From assembly GCA_018350325.1 (NCBI GenBank), contig JAEVLN010000008.1, forward strand, positions 2,662,346-2,726,345: a stretch of DNA of 64,000 nt, written 5' to 3'. The notes under the pieces were generated by a model. It saw only the letters and a program-made list of their open reading frames with translations. It made no database searches and had not been told where the DNA came from. Below, piece after piece: positions 1-13,979 of this stretch. This stretch comes from Globodera rostochiensis. Lineage: Eukaryota; Nematoda; Chromadorea; Rhabditida; Heteroderidae. The stretch's first letter is position 1, and every line of letters starts with the position of its first letter. The position numbers were made by a program, and so were the translations under genes.

Positions 1-1184
1 GAGACATGGACGGGTTGGGGGAGGGAATGGACGGGTTGGGGGAGGGACATGGACGGGTTGGGGGAGGGACATGGACGGGTTGGGGAGGGACATGGACGGG
101 TTGGGGGAGGGACATGGACGGGTTGGGGGAGGGACATGGACGGGTGGGGGAGGGACATGGACGGGTTGGGGGAGACATGGACGGGTTGGGGGAGGGGCAT
201 GGAGGGTTGGGGGAGGGGCATGGACGGGTTGGGGGAGGGGCATGAACGGGTTGGGGGAGGGGATGGACGGGTTGGGGGAGGGACATGGACGGGTTGGGGG
301 AGGGGCATGGACGGGTTGGGGAGGGGCATGAACGGGTTGGGGGAGGGGCATGGACGGGTTGGGGGAGGGGCATGGACGGGTGGGGGAGGGGCATGAACGG
401 GTTGGGGGAGGGGCATGGACGGGTTGGGGGAGGGGCATGACGGGTTGGGGGAGGGGCATGGACGTGTTGGGGGAGGAACATGGACGGGTTGGGGGAGGGC
501 ATGGACGGGTTGGGGGAGGGGCATGGACGGGTTGGGGGAGGGGCGACGGGTTGGGGGGGAACATGGACGGGTTGGGGGAGGGGCATGGACGGGTTGGGGG
601 AGGGGCGACGGGTTGGGGAGGGGCATGGACGGGTTGGGGGAGGAACATGGACGGGTTGGGGGAGGGACATGGACGGTTGGGGGAGGGGCGACGGGTTGGG
701 GGAGGGACATGTACGGGTTGGAGGAGGGACATGGCGGGGACGGGTTGGGGGAGGGACATGTACGGGTTGGAGGAGGGACATGGACGGGGACGGTTGGGGG
801 AGGGACATGTACGGGTTGGAGGAGGGACATGGACGGGGACGGGTTGGGGGAGGGCATGGACGGGTTGGGGGAGGGACATGGACGGGTTGGGGAGGGACAT
901 GGACGGGTTGGGGGGAGGGACATGGACGGTTGGGGGAGGGACATGGACGGGTTGGGGGAGGGACATGGACGGGTTGGGGGAGGGGCATGGACGGGTTGGG
1001 GGAGGGGCATGGACGGGTTGGGGGAGGGGCATGAACGGGTTGGGGGAGGGGCATGGACGGGTTGGGGGAGGGACATGGACGGGTTGGGGGAGGGACATGG
1101 ACGGGTTGGGGGAGGGACATGGACGGGTTGGGGGAGGGACATGGACGGGTTGGGGGAGGGACATGTACGGGTTGGGCATGTTGA
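1..1184. repeat. G-rich 22-bp minisatellite
   Basis: About 53 near-identical copies of a unit reading roughly CATGGACGGGTTGGGGGAGGGG fill the window from its left edge to about 1184, so the array is probably longer than seen. Units vary at a few sites: GACATG versus GGGCATG, occasional loss of a G, and GTACGG near the right end. A cluster at 700-850 carries inserted GGGGACGG. Each unit has three closely spaced G-runs of three or more, so neighbouring units could form G-quadruplexes on the plus strand. Because 22 is not a multiple of three, all frames are open and give long Gly/Trp/Met-rich ORFs; these are artefacts of the repeat. Confidence 0.95.
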
Positions 1185-1252
1185 CCTTGGGATGACTAAA
1201 TTCATTTATTAAGCTAATCGCTGCCGTCCAAACTCTCCACTCCTCCAGCAAA

Positions 1253-2804
1253 ATGGCAGCCAAATCGGCAGAAGCGCAGCTGAAAGGGGCGGCAATTTTG
1301 ACCAAATGGGCGGGCAAAAGCAACAACGAAGCCATGGCCGATGTTGTCGCAAGGGTCGGCGAACTGATGGAAATGCACGCGGAAAGGCAACGAACTTTTG
1401 CCAAGGATTATGGCCATTACCTTCGAGTGAGTTGGGGGGGGGGGAGGAATGGGGGAGGGGGGTTGGGGGTGGGAATGGAGGGAGGGGGGGGGGAGTTTGG
1501 GGGGGGGGTGGGGAGGCGGGGGGGGGGTCGAATGAATATGTAAAAGGAATGGGGAGGGGGGGGGGTCAATTCAATTCCGTCCGTATTTATATATTCATTC
1601 AGCAACTTCACAAAGTGGCGGAAACGGAGCGAAAAATGCGCGCGCAGTGCCGGAGGGTGGAGAAGCTGGCGGACGAGGAAAGACGGCTCGGCAAAATGCT
1701 GTTCAAGAAGGGCGGGGGGGACGAATTGAGTGCGCAGTTGGAGAGAGTAAAGCGCGAAAGGGAATGTGCCGAGCGCGAGGTGGAGGAGGAGCGGCACGAA
1801 GCCGAATTCGCACGGATGGCACATTTGGCGGCGGGGCTGGAGGGGCTGGCGGACGTTCAGGTGGCACCACAGAAATTCGGCCTTTTTGAACTCGGAGTTT
1901 CCTATATTTGCAGCTAAACTTGGCACGTGCCGGACAGCTGATATTTGGGTGTCAACGCGAGTTGGCTGCGTTTGTGTGTAAAGAGAGGCCGACGGAAAGA
2001 GAGGGGCCGACACGACAACGGCACCGCTACGGGGGAGTGCCGCAGACGCGACAAAAAATGGCCGAGTTGAGAAGGTCCCTGGAGGCGGGAGAGGCAAGTG
2101 ATTGGGAGGAGGGGGTGAACTTGGCTCAACAAACTGATCGGTTACGGGCATGCACATCGATGGCGGGCACAAGAGCGTTAAAACCTTTGGAAAAAAGTGG
2201 ATTGCGCAAATCATATTTAACGATAGTCTTAGGCTTAAAGTTTGTCTTTGGAAACACATCCAAGCCTAAACGGTATTAGCCTTGAAGGTCTTTGTTGGTT
2301 TGAGCCGTTTGAACTCTTTGCCTTCGAGTCAATTCAGCGGCTGCTTCAGATGGAAATGGCCTACAATGCGCCCTCGTCGGTCGAACGGCGTCAGAGACAG
2401 CGACGAAGTGAGCCGTGCTCACTCGGCAACCACGTCGATCGCTTCCGGCCAAATCAGCAGAGACAGCCGATTAGCCACCCGTTGGGCACGCCGCCTCCGC
2501 CATACACTCCGTCTGCTCCGCCACTGGAATTGTTGGACAGTTTGACGGTAAATTACTTCTTTTTTTGCTTCCGGCGTCCCCATTTATATATATTTAAAAT
2601 TGAATTTAGCGCTCTTCCAACTCAAATCGCCATTCCGTCGGCCCATCCTTTTTCAGTGACGTCAGTAACAACGGACCACCGGCGGCTCGCATTTATCCGC
2701 AGCTGCCTCCAAATCCATTTGCCGAAGAACTGAAACAGAGACGGCGCTGTCGGGGACCAATTTCGGAGCGATCTTTGGAAGAGACCAACCGACCGACCTT
2801 TTAA
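1253..2804 (+). CDS. Pil1/LSP1-like (eisosome-type BAR) coiled-coil protein
   Basis: Five exons join with all phases at zero: 1253-1426, 1603-1860, 1914-2093, 2338-2547 and 2610-2804, giving about 338 residues, close to the ~340 of fungal Pil1. The third intron uses a GC donor (GAG|gcaagt at 2094). The start ATG follows a splice-acceptor-like TCCAG, suggesting a 5' intron or trans-splice site. Residues ~8-140 are helical and charged. The spacing of an early Trp, an Asp-Val pair, a Gly-Glu-Leu and a Tyr-rich YGHYLR stretch resembles the Pil1/LSP1 eisosome domain, which forms membrane-bending BAR dimers in fungi. The C-terminal third is Pro/Arg-rich with a PPPPYTPSAPP stretch, as in scaffold tails. 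The assignment is by eye; CIBAR/FAM92 or another BAR family is the main alternative. Intron 1 is packed with G-runs. Confidence 0.5.
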
Positions 2805-2865
2805 ATTCGCTTTGCCCGTTGGCGTTTTGTTTGTGTTTTTATTATATTCTCTTAATTTAACTTAG

Positions 2866-2867
2866 CT

Positions 2868-2959
<92 letters not shown>

Positions 2960-2988
2960 TCATTCTTTCATTCTTTCTTTCTTTCTTT
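2866..2988. repeat. (CTTT)n microsatellite
   Basis: About thirty tandem copies of CTTT, interrupted near the right end by CATT variants. It lies just downstream of the stop of the Pil1-like gene, probably in or beyond its 3' UTR. The minus strand is a pure GAAA polypurine tract. Confidence 0.97.
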
Positions 2989-3165
2989 TTGTCTGTCTCT
3001 GAGTGCGTAATTTAAAACATTCATTTGTCCCCCCAGGCGTAATAAATACCCTGGGGGTAATAAATAAATAATTCTTTGATTTTCTTATTTTGTCTGCTGC
3101 ATTTATGTCGCTTTATCGTGTTTATTGTGTAATCTTTTTAAATAAATCGGTCGTTCGTTTCTCAT

Positions 3166-5139
<1,974 letters not shown>

Positions 5140-6222
5140 TGAGAATAAATTGGTGAGGGGTTAAATGAGAGAGGAGCCCCCAGGGGAAGGGCAGTCAAAT
5201 GATGATTATTTAGGGATCGATAAAGCATTGCGCCTGAGGGGACGAGGGAGAGGAGCTGGGGGATAATCCCCCCAGGGCACAACTGTCCATCGAACGGCCA
5301 ATCTTTTTGACGACAGCTGTCTTTTGCAAAATAAATATGACAATGTTTTGAATGACCGACCGGTTGTGTAGAGAGTTTAGCCAGAATCGAAATTTGGAGA
5401 CGACTCGACAACGACTAAAATTCTTTCCCAAATTGGACAGTTTTTCGAAGCCAAACCCAGGGGCGCCAAAACGGCACGGCGCCAAAATCAACGCTCACAA
5501 TTTCTGATCAAAGGCAGATTTAGTCCCACTTAGAATTTAGATACAAAAAGGGGCAAATATTCTGTTTTATCTTTAAATGGAAGTGTCCTTCACCAATTTT
5601 GAGGTTTGGTACTTTTGCTTTTCAATGTCATTTAGTTGATCGCTTTCGTTTCCCATTGTCTTCAAGTTGGAGGTGTACCAGAAAGTGCAGACCTTTACTT
5701 TACCCGACTTTTTCGGCCAATTAGGTGGCCTAACTGCCGTGCTGTTGGGTTTTCCGTTGGATTGTTGGCCCAGGCTTCTATTTGATATGGAAATGCCATC
5801 GTTGGGTAAGCGCCAATCTGGCGGTCATTGAAGAAGCGAAAAACATTGGCTTCTGTTGGGAAGGGAAAGACGGCAATTTGGAGATGAAATCGATGGATGT
5901 ATATGAAAGAACCATAATTGTTCAATTCAGATCAGGATAAAGGACTGCCAATCAATCAATCAATCAATGCTTCATCAAAATAGCGGCGGCTTCTTTTGCG
6001 GTCCATTTTGTTTGGACATCCTCCCCCCCCCCTCCCCCCCCCCCTCCTCCCCCCCCCCCCCCCCCCCCCCCCCTCCCTCCCCCCCCCCCCCCCCCCTCCC
6101 CCTCCCTTTTTCTGTTTGTTTTGGTGTGAACAAGGCCATCGCGCATTTGCTGTGCCGCTGTTTTCGTTGCCTTTCCGTCCCATTCATTCGGTCGGCCAAA
6201 AGCATTTGTCATAAATTAACCG
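5140..6222. other. Intergenic region with weak minus-strand ORF and C-run tract
   Basis: No gene is recognised between the cathepsin F start and the ShKT gene. A minus-strand open frame at 5695-5925 (76 codons, proline/phenylalanine-rich) could splice from 5701 across a 45-bp GT-AG gap into a short in-frame end near 5578, but I recognise no domain. Positions 6022-6112 are an almost pure C tract broken by single T bases, about 110 bp upstream of the next start codon. Confidence 0.5.
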
Positions 6223-7868
6223 ATGAGAATTCCATTTGCCCTTTTCCTCCATTTTTGTGCCATTTGTGGCGGCGGAGTCTTTGCACAGAAAATTCGCGAA
6301 TTCGTTGCCCCACCGCCAATTAGAAATGTGACGGTAAAAGCAACCGCCAAAAACGATGAAAGAGGCGGCGCTTTTGACGACCCCCGAAAAGTGTCCGAAG
6401 GCACAAATACGGGAAATAACGGCACAATGCCCGCAACAAATACAGTAACCAGCAGCATCAGCAACACAACAAAGCCGTCAATCAAAAAGACAGTAATCAG
6501 GAACGATACAGTAGTGTCTTCTACAACTTCAAAAACTACAGTAGTAACAACTGTTACAATTATGCCGACAAAGAGGAAAGGGACGCAGGAAGTCGAAGGA
6601 GCCGGGGAATTGGTAATACCTTTAAATCAGAACACGGAGAGAACAGAAGCAAATGAAGGAAGGAATGTTGGAGGGGGTGGAGAAAATGTGCATAAAACAC
6701 CGAGCAGTGGAAGGACCAAGTTGGAGACGACGACAGAAAAAGGAAGAAAAGAGGAGGGGAAGAAGGAAAGGAAGGTGGAAGAGAAGAAAGGAGAGAAGGA
6801 AGCAAAGGGTGGAGGAAAGAGGGAAGAAAGGAAGGAAGAGAAGAAAGAAGAAAGGAAGGTGGAAGAGAAGAAAGGAGAGAAGGAAGCAAAGGGTGGAGGA
6901 AAGAGGGAAGAAAGGAAGGAAGAGAAGAAAGAGGAAGACAAGATAGGAGAGAAGGAAGAGAAGAAAGAAGAAAAAGGAGAAATGAAGGTGGAGGAGAAGA
7001 AAGGAGAGAAGGAAGCAAAACGTGGAGGAAAGGGGGAAGAAAGGAAGGTGGAAGAGAAGAAAGAAGAGAAGGAAGTAAAGGGTGGAGGAAAGAGGGAAGA
7101 AAGGAAGGAAGAGAAGAAAGAAAAGGAAGAAGAAAGGATGGAGGAGAAAAGAAAAGAGACAGAAGAGAATGTTAGCACAACCGTTGCAACATCCGTTGTG
7201 GGTATGACGGGAGGGGGACTGAGCACGACCATTGTTTCGGAAACGGATCAAAATGGAGGCGGAGGAGAGACGGAGGGGGAGGGGGAAGAGGAGGAAACAA
7301 AAATTTCAGAGAATGGGGACGAATTGAGCATGAGCAGCACAACACCCAAAAGTGTGGTGGTCGTGTCGTCCATAGAATTGCCATCACCGACCAACGAACA
7401 CTGTACGGACACCCATGAATAGTGAGTGAACCGTGTTGTCTATTTTGATCAGTTTAGATGGCCTGATCGGCTTTTTGAATCATTGGGGGGCCTGATCGGC
7501 TTTTTGAATCATTGGGGGGGGCCTGACCGGCTTTTTGAATCATTCGAGGGGAGGGAGGGGGGATGATCGGCTTTTTGAATCATTCGAGGGGAGGGAGGGG
7601 GGATGATCGGATTTTTGAATCATTCGAGGGGAGGGAGGGGGGATGATCGGATTTTTGAATCATTGGAGGGGGGGGGGGGTGGACAAATTGCGGGAACATC
7701 GATCGGCGGACGTGGGGGGGTGGGAGTTGGGGGTGAATGACCTCAAAAAGTGTATTTTTTTCACCGAATAGTTGTCGCTTCTGGGCACGGAACGGCTTCT
7801 GCACTAACACATTTTATACCCGAGAGCAAATAGCCCAGTTTTGTCGCAAAACTTGTGCCATGTGTTAG
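6223..7868 (+). CDS. Secreted Glu/Lys-rich repeat protein with C-terminal ShKT domain
   Basis: Exon 1 (6223-7421) ends in a GTGAGT donor placed inside an apparent stop codon; exon 2 (7772-7868) begins after TTTTTTTCACCGAATAG. Splicing yields about 431 residues. Residues 1-21 are a signal peptide. Residues ~22-150 are Thr/Ser-rich with several NxT/S sites. Residues ~175-310 are a Glu/Lys/Gly-rich block with repeated KVEEKKGEKEAKGGGKREE-type units of about 28 residues. The last ~40 residues, formed across the intron, carry six cysteines with the spacing and central W-x-x-x-G-x-C-x-x-N of a ShKT domain. ShKT domains are common in nematode secreted proteins as binding or protease-associated modules. 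A role as a secreted surface or host-interaction protein is inference. No catalytic domain is visible. Confidence 0.8.
7450..7680. repeat. Intronic 31-40 bp tandem repeat
   Basis: Within the intron of the ShKT gene, units of the form GATCGGCTTTTTGAATCATT followed by a G-rich spacer are repeated about six times. The spacer changes from GGGGGGCCT to CGAGGGGAGGGAGGGGGGAT partway, raising the period from about 31 to 40 bp. Confidence 0.85.
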
Positions 7869-8404
7869 GCGCGAAACAACGGGAACTATCGATTGATTGA
7901 TTGATTAATCTTTTGATTGATTCGATTTTTTTATTGATTTTAAATCACACATATTAAACGAATTCGTATAAATAATATAATAAATTGGAATTTAATACTT
8001 TTATTTATATTCGCCAAAAATGGCTAAAATAACGCTCGGGAAGGAATTTTTTGTTAAAATATGCTCCGACCGAAACACCAAAATATGTTTGTAATTTAAA
8101 TTTAGTTTATTTTATTTTTCATTTTTTGTGTTAATTCATCAAAACTTAATTGGACATAAAAATGCATATAAAGCCCTAATTATTACAAGTTTATTGATTT
8201 ACGCATTTGATTAAATTTGTTTGTTCAAAGGCACAACCAATCAGAGCAGCCAAAGATTGGCTTTGATCGAATTAGGTTCAAATTCGGCTTATTTAAAAGG
8301 TCGATAAATTCTTTTTGGTCCAAGCAAAAGTCGAGAGCATTTTGAGATGGATTAGATGGCCAAATGCTTCAAAAGCCTTCGGGTTTTGCAACGGTCGCTT
8401 CTTC
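7869..8404. other. AT-rich intergenic spacer
   Basis: This convergent spacer separates the ShKT gene from the GPCR. It is strongly AT-rich with several AATAAA/TTTATT motifs that could serve as polyadenylation signals on either strand. No gene is seen. Confidence 0.7.
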
Positions 8405-11115
8405 TCAGAGCAAAATGTCCAGTGGGGCGCACGAATCGGCGCTTCGTGGCAACAGTAGCTGCTGCGACTCGCCGGCGGCCGTCTTCTGCCGATGGCATTC
8501 GCCCGCGGCGTCGGCACTTTCCTCCGCTGTACCGCTGGAGGCGGCGGAGGTCGCCTGTGGAGGGGCCGAAGCAGTGGAAATGGAGCGCATGCTTGGACTG
8601 GCCGACCCGCCACAATTTGTCTTGCCAACGGCCTGCCCCGACACGGATCTTCGCCCTGCTTCAATTGGACAATTAGAGTCACTTTCATCGGCGATTAGGG
8701 GAAAATCGTTCTGCTGTTGGCCAATCCATAAGAATGGGCAAAAACTAACTTTTCCCGCCCCAGCGGGGTGTGCAAAGTGTGGAGTTGCACCTCCCCGAGC
8801 CCATCACAGCCAAACTGCTGTGCTTCAGTGGTGCCGTACTGCTTGAAGCAGCGCGAAATGTGATCGAATGCTGCGGAGGCGTTCCATTGTGATTGGTCTG
8901 TGAAGGGGAAAACATCAGCGAGAGTTTATCGAGATCCAAACACCCACCGACGCCAGTCGTAGACTAAAACCGTTGTCGACCCCTCCCACGTAATAAGTGC
9001 TTTCGCCCGTGTACTTTGCTCTCCGCATCAGCTGACTGTTCAGCAGTCCTGAAGTCGGTTTATTGAAAGGTTGGTCCCCGATCCCCCCCCCCCCCCTCCA
9101 GAGCCCCAAAATTGGGTCGTCCCCGACCCCGATCACCGACATGGCCAACCCCGACTTTCCCGCCCCTGAGGGGTTGGGGACCAACCCTAGTTTATTGAAC
9201 GGAAGTGAATGGTTGGAATAAAGGTTTCCCGAGTCACCGGACAATTGATCTGGACCGTACGTATCCAGAGATTCCCCCATGGCCAACGATGTGCGTTCGG
9301 ATGCAATTACCGTAGAGAAGCCAGTTGGAGGCGGAATTGACATATGGAAGTGCGTGAATGCCGTACCTTTATTGGATGAGCGCCTTAGCTTTAACAATAA
9401 AAGCAGCAAAAACAACGCACATTATGTAGATGAACTTGTCCGAGTTGAAGATCTCTTCATTCCTCTCCTGGTCTTCGCTGTCCCAGTGCATGAAGTTGAA
9501 GTAGAGCATGCTGACCCAGTAAGGGCTCCAGCAAAGGACAAAAAACACCGATATGGCGATGGTGTAACCGGCGATTCGATTTACGGGGAGCTAAAAAGGT
9601 TAAAGGAATTCAAATTCAAAGGGACAGAAAGGAGGGGGGGGGAACCTTTGAACTGGTCGGAAAAGAACGGGACCGTCGGAAGAGCCGGCGCATCATCAGA
9701 GCATAAAAGACTGTAATCAGCAGGACGGGCAAGAAGAACCTCAAGGGAATGGGGGGTATGGACAACACAGAGCTGGAGCAGTACCCGATGATGAACATGT
9801 AGGAGATGAATACGGCTGACACAGATTGGGGTGGGTTGACTTGAAAGAACGAAACATGTGAACTCACAGAGCAGTGTCCCCTCCAAGTGGTCCATGCACT
9901 TGAAGATGCGAACTCGAGCAAGTCGGTAGGGGTTTTCGAGCAGTACCTCCTTGAGGACAAGCTCTTTGCTTGAAGATTTGACAAGCAGCGGTGAGAGGAG
10001 TACGAAAGTGAGAAGAGTGAGCAGACAAAGCTGGACGAGCACCATTCGACGCCTAATTCCATTGATGATTTATGCTGACCGGAACCAAAACCCGTCTAAA
10101 ATTTACGTGGTCTTTTTGTGCGGATGGCAAACCCGAAGAAAGCGATCTGAAAGAAAATGATTAAATATTCACAAATATTTAGTGAATAAAATGGTACCAA
10201 AGGCCATAGCAGCGAGTACAAAAGTGCTTAACGCCCTTCCGACGTGTTCTAAGGCTCTGTACACCTTACAAAGTGCCGTGCCAAACATCCAAAAGCCGAG
10301 CAGCTTAATAAGGAAAATGAATTATTGCATAAATTTAGTTTGGAATCGTACGGCACCGGACCTGGTCCATAATGGCCATTGGAAGTGGCACAACGGAGGC
10401 CAAATCCACGCAACATCTAAGCAATTCAAATTTAAAAAAAGTGAATTTTCTACCGGAATTCTGTTGGAATTTGATCTTTTGGAACTGAACTCACTCACAG
10501 AAAGAGGACGTAAATCATTGTGTTGTCGTAAAAAGTGTTGGCATGGAGGTGTCTGATCAGAGTGATCACACTCACATTGCCACACACGCCAACGAGGAAC
10601 AGAACGGCGTATAGCTGAAAGGATAAGCTGAACGAAAGGGTTCGGAAGGTGAAGCCAAACCAAAGCATAAAGAATGACGTGGTTTTCGTCTCCGTTGGAC
10701 AGAGGGAACATGTCGAAGACGGGCAAAGAAGCGAGGAATCTACGAAAGGGAAATGCGACATGACGATTTTCTGGTAAAAAGGTGTCGTCACATCAATCCG
10801 GTCTGTGAGTGACCGACGATCAAAACTCACTCACTCTTTTTCGCGGGTTCTTCCCTCCCCCCAGGGGGCGGCCATCGTTGTGGGCAGCTGAACGCTTTGA
10901 GCCCCCCTTCTGCTGTTGCTGCCGGCTGATTGAATTGCCGAGGCGGCGGCAAAGAAATTGGCAGTGGGATCATCCTCGTGGCCGGGAAAGGAAGAGGACG
11001 GAGACAGAAAGCCGGAAGAGTCGGAGGACGAAGTGGAAGGGAATACGGAGAAGGAGGAGGAGAAGGAGGAGGAGGAGGAGGAGGGGGAGGAGGAGTTCAT
11101 CATCGCCGGAGACAT
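8405..11115 (-). CDS. Rhodopsin-family G-protein-coupled receptor, neuropeptide type
   Basis: Thirteen exons join in consistent phase: 11115-10835, 10739-10661, 10614-10499, 10416-10362, 10303-10198, 10146-10107, 10052-9868, 9815-9646, 9590-9421, 9366-9311, 9048-8944, 8897-8750 and 8681-8405, giving about 595 residues. The ~95-residue N-terminus is Ser-rich and extracellular. TM1 carries the GN pair, TM3 starts with the conserved Cys and ends in DRF rather than DRY, and extracellular loop 2 has the partner Cys. TM6 has CWSPYW. TM7 has NSASNWLLY in place of NPxxY, a pattern I associate with somatostatin/allatostatin-C/opioid-related nematode receptors. The C-tail is long and Ser/Ala-rich. Ligand unknown. 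The exact start is uncertain because the frame stays open upstream to 11403, and the junctions of the last two introns have alternatives. Confidence 0.85.
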
Positions 11116-12369
11116 TCTGAGGAAAGAGTTTCGATCGGTTGGAACGATTTCAAAACGGCATGCAAATTCGGAATTGGGGGAAATCAGTCTCGGCTTCTTC
11201 AATGTTAAGAAAGCGATTCTTTCGGAAGTGTTGGAACGAATTAAGCCAATTCGGTGATCAAAAGTTTGAAAGTATTTCTGGTAACAATTAAACAAAAATT
11301 GGGGTGAATTTGTGCCGTTCTTTAACGCCGAGGGCAAAATGCCCTCGGGGGAAGGGGACAAACGGAAAAGGCGGTGAAAGTAATAGCGCCTAACGCCTAA
11401 CATTTAGCATAACTAATTCGCGCCAAAGTACAAAAAACTGAAAGAATTTTAAATAAAGTAAAATGGAGGAGAGATTTCTGACTTTTTTGGACAAAATTTC
11501 ATGGGTTGGGGCACAAAATTAATAAGCAAATTCGACCGAAAAGCATAAAATTTGACGGGAAATTTCTAAAAAAGTTAATAATGGAAAAGCGACGGTAATT
11601 AAATGCGTCCGCCCATTCGTCGACTGCGAATAAAAATATCAAAAAACGCTTTTGGCATATTTTGTTTGGTTGGAACCGAAGCCGAAGCCAATCCGTCCGT
11701 CGGGCCAATAGTATTTGCCCAATTCACAATTAGCCCCCCCCCCCCCCCCCCATAATTCCAAAATCGTCCGTCCCATCCCGTCAAACAGTTCAAACATCCC
11801 ACGGAATCTTTTCGAGAAACGAGAGTTGCACAACAATAAAGAATGCCAATGCCAATACCAATGCCAATGCCAATACTTCCTCACCATTCAAACATCAAAT
11901 AATTGCTGTCCGTCGCATTGCCCTTTCTGAAAGAAGGACAAAGCTCAAATGACGCTGAGCAAAACGAATGCAAATTGGGAAGGAAACGCGCATGAAATTG
12001 GCTTTGGACGGCCACGGTCTCCGGAGCTGTTATTTTAAGCGTTCTAACGAAAGAGTCCGTTAAATGAGAAAAACTGTAAAACGAAAAGGCATTAATGTGG
12101 ATTTTAAATTAAACAAAAAAGGAAAATAGATTCGTAAATGTTTAAATAATTTGGGAATGTGAAAATAATGACGCGGGCGACGGTTTTGGGGGGGGGGGGG
12201 CACATAAAGAGAAAAACGGCTCATTGGGAGCAGAGCGTTGGCTTTCAAGGAGGGGATAATAACGGGGGGGGGGAATGGTTGGACGGGCCAATAAATGGCG
12301 GATGGGATGGGATGGGAATGGACGAAGATGGGCCTAATGACTAATGAGTGACTCTGATGGGGCACCTGA

Positions 12370-12565
12370 GGGGGGGAGGAGGGGGGGGGGGGGAGGGGGG
12401 GGGGAGGGAGGGGGGGAGGGGGGGGGGGAGGGGGGGGGAGGGAGGGGGGGAGGAGGGGGGGGGGGAGGGGGGGGGGGGGGGGGGGGGAGGGAGGGGGGGA
12501 GGAGGGGGGGGGAGGGAGGGGGGAGGAGGGGGGGGGAGGGGGGGGGAGGGAGGGGGGGGGGGAGA
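12370..12565. repeat. Polypurine G(n)A array
   Basis: Almost 200 bases of G-runs, typically 6-18 long, separated by single A bases or GAGG. It is pure purine on the plus strand, with strong G-quadruplex and triplex potential. Confidence 0.9.
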
Positions 12566-13979
12566 GGGTGATGAATGGCGGATGTTAAATAAAATATCGG
12601 GAAGAATGGGGGGGGGGGAGACTGAACAGTGACAATTAAAATTGTTTAGATCGAAATCGAATTTTTTTTTGAGTTATGAATGAGTTTTTATTACTTTCGA
12701 TTGCCTTTAATTTGCAGTCGGCAAATTTTGCTTTTAATGTTCAGCTGTCGCCCCCCCCCCCGAGGGGATGCTTTTTGGAAACTAAAAACAGATGACGGAA
12801 AGGTCAATGTTAACTTAACTGTCTCTTCCCTCAAATCCCCGGGGGGGGGGGGAATGTCGCAAATTGTGTTATAAGTGAGTAAAGCTTTTCCATTGACTGG
12901 CACGGGACGATTTATTGCTTCCTTCTTTCATCCACCGCCGCCTTCCCAATTGACGCCGATGACTTTGTGCCGCTTTTATTTACCCCAAACAATAATAATA
13001 ATAATAATAATCCATTCATTCATTGCAGCAAATGCCCTCCCCAAGGAAAAGTGACGGGGGAAAAAACTCTCTCGCCAATTCGCGCAATTTGTGTGGGGGG
13101 GGGGGAGGGGTGGGAATGGGAGAAAGACTGTGAAAATATGGAAATGAGGCCAGCGAATGACAAAACAGAACATTGTTTCGCCAATTTAGCCATCATCCCA
13201 AAAGGCCAATCCCAAACCGAACGTAATATATGCCTTAATACGTTTTAAAGTCAAAGGACACAGATGCCAAGGAATTCACTCGCAATGGCAATTTGAATGG
13301 CTTGGCTGACGTCGCGCAACGGCCATTCCATTCAAATGACCGATCGGACGCGCCCGCGGCATTAATTGGGCTACAGTATCCTCTGCCCGTCGCGCCCAAT
13401 TTGCACATGAGCATAATCATCTCATCATCATTCACAAGTCGGAGTTGGAACGCCCCGGGGGAATTTTTTACACAAAAATTCGTAACGAATGCATTAAGCG
13501 GCGCCGGGAGGGGGCGACGAATAATCGCCGTTTTTACAATGGGAAAAAATGGCCGGTAGAAAATAAAAACTGTCAATATTTTCTTTTTGCGTGGGAAAAC
13601 TTTTTGCCATGATGCGTTGGGGGGGGGGGGGGGGGGGGGGTAATCTCTTTTTGCTCCCCCCCCCCCCCTTTATTGAAAGACTAATCCGATTTCCTATTTT
13701 CCTTGGAGGAGAGGGGGGGGGGGGGGGCTTGATGATAAAGAAAAGCGAGTGAGTGGGAGAGTTTCCAGGAAAGTGTCCGAAGAAGTGTTTGGATGGGTGC
13801 ATATGCCCTGGAAAAGCAGCAGCACTTCCGGCTTATTAGGCCGAACAAAAATTCGTTGTCTAAAACCACCCAAATTTATGTTAAATCGAACATAATTATC
13901 AAATGGGGAAAATGGGAGTAAAGTAAAGGGTTGGAAGGGATGCAATTGATGAGAGATGAAATTGGAGAAGAATTGAAGG

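Noticed and set aside
350..1212. Long Gly/Trp/Met-rich ORFs (up to 281 codons)
   Set aside because: They arise in all three frames because the 22-bp unit lacks stops; this is repeat DNA, not a gene.
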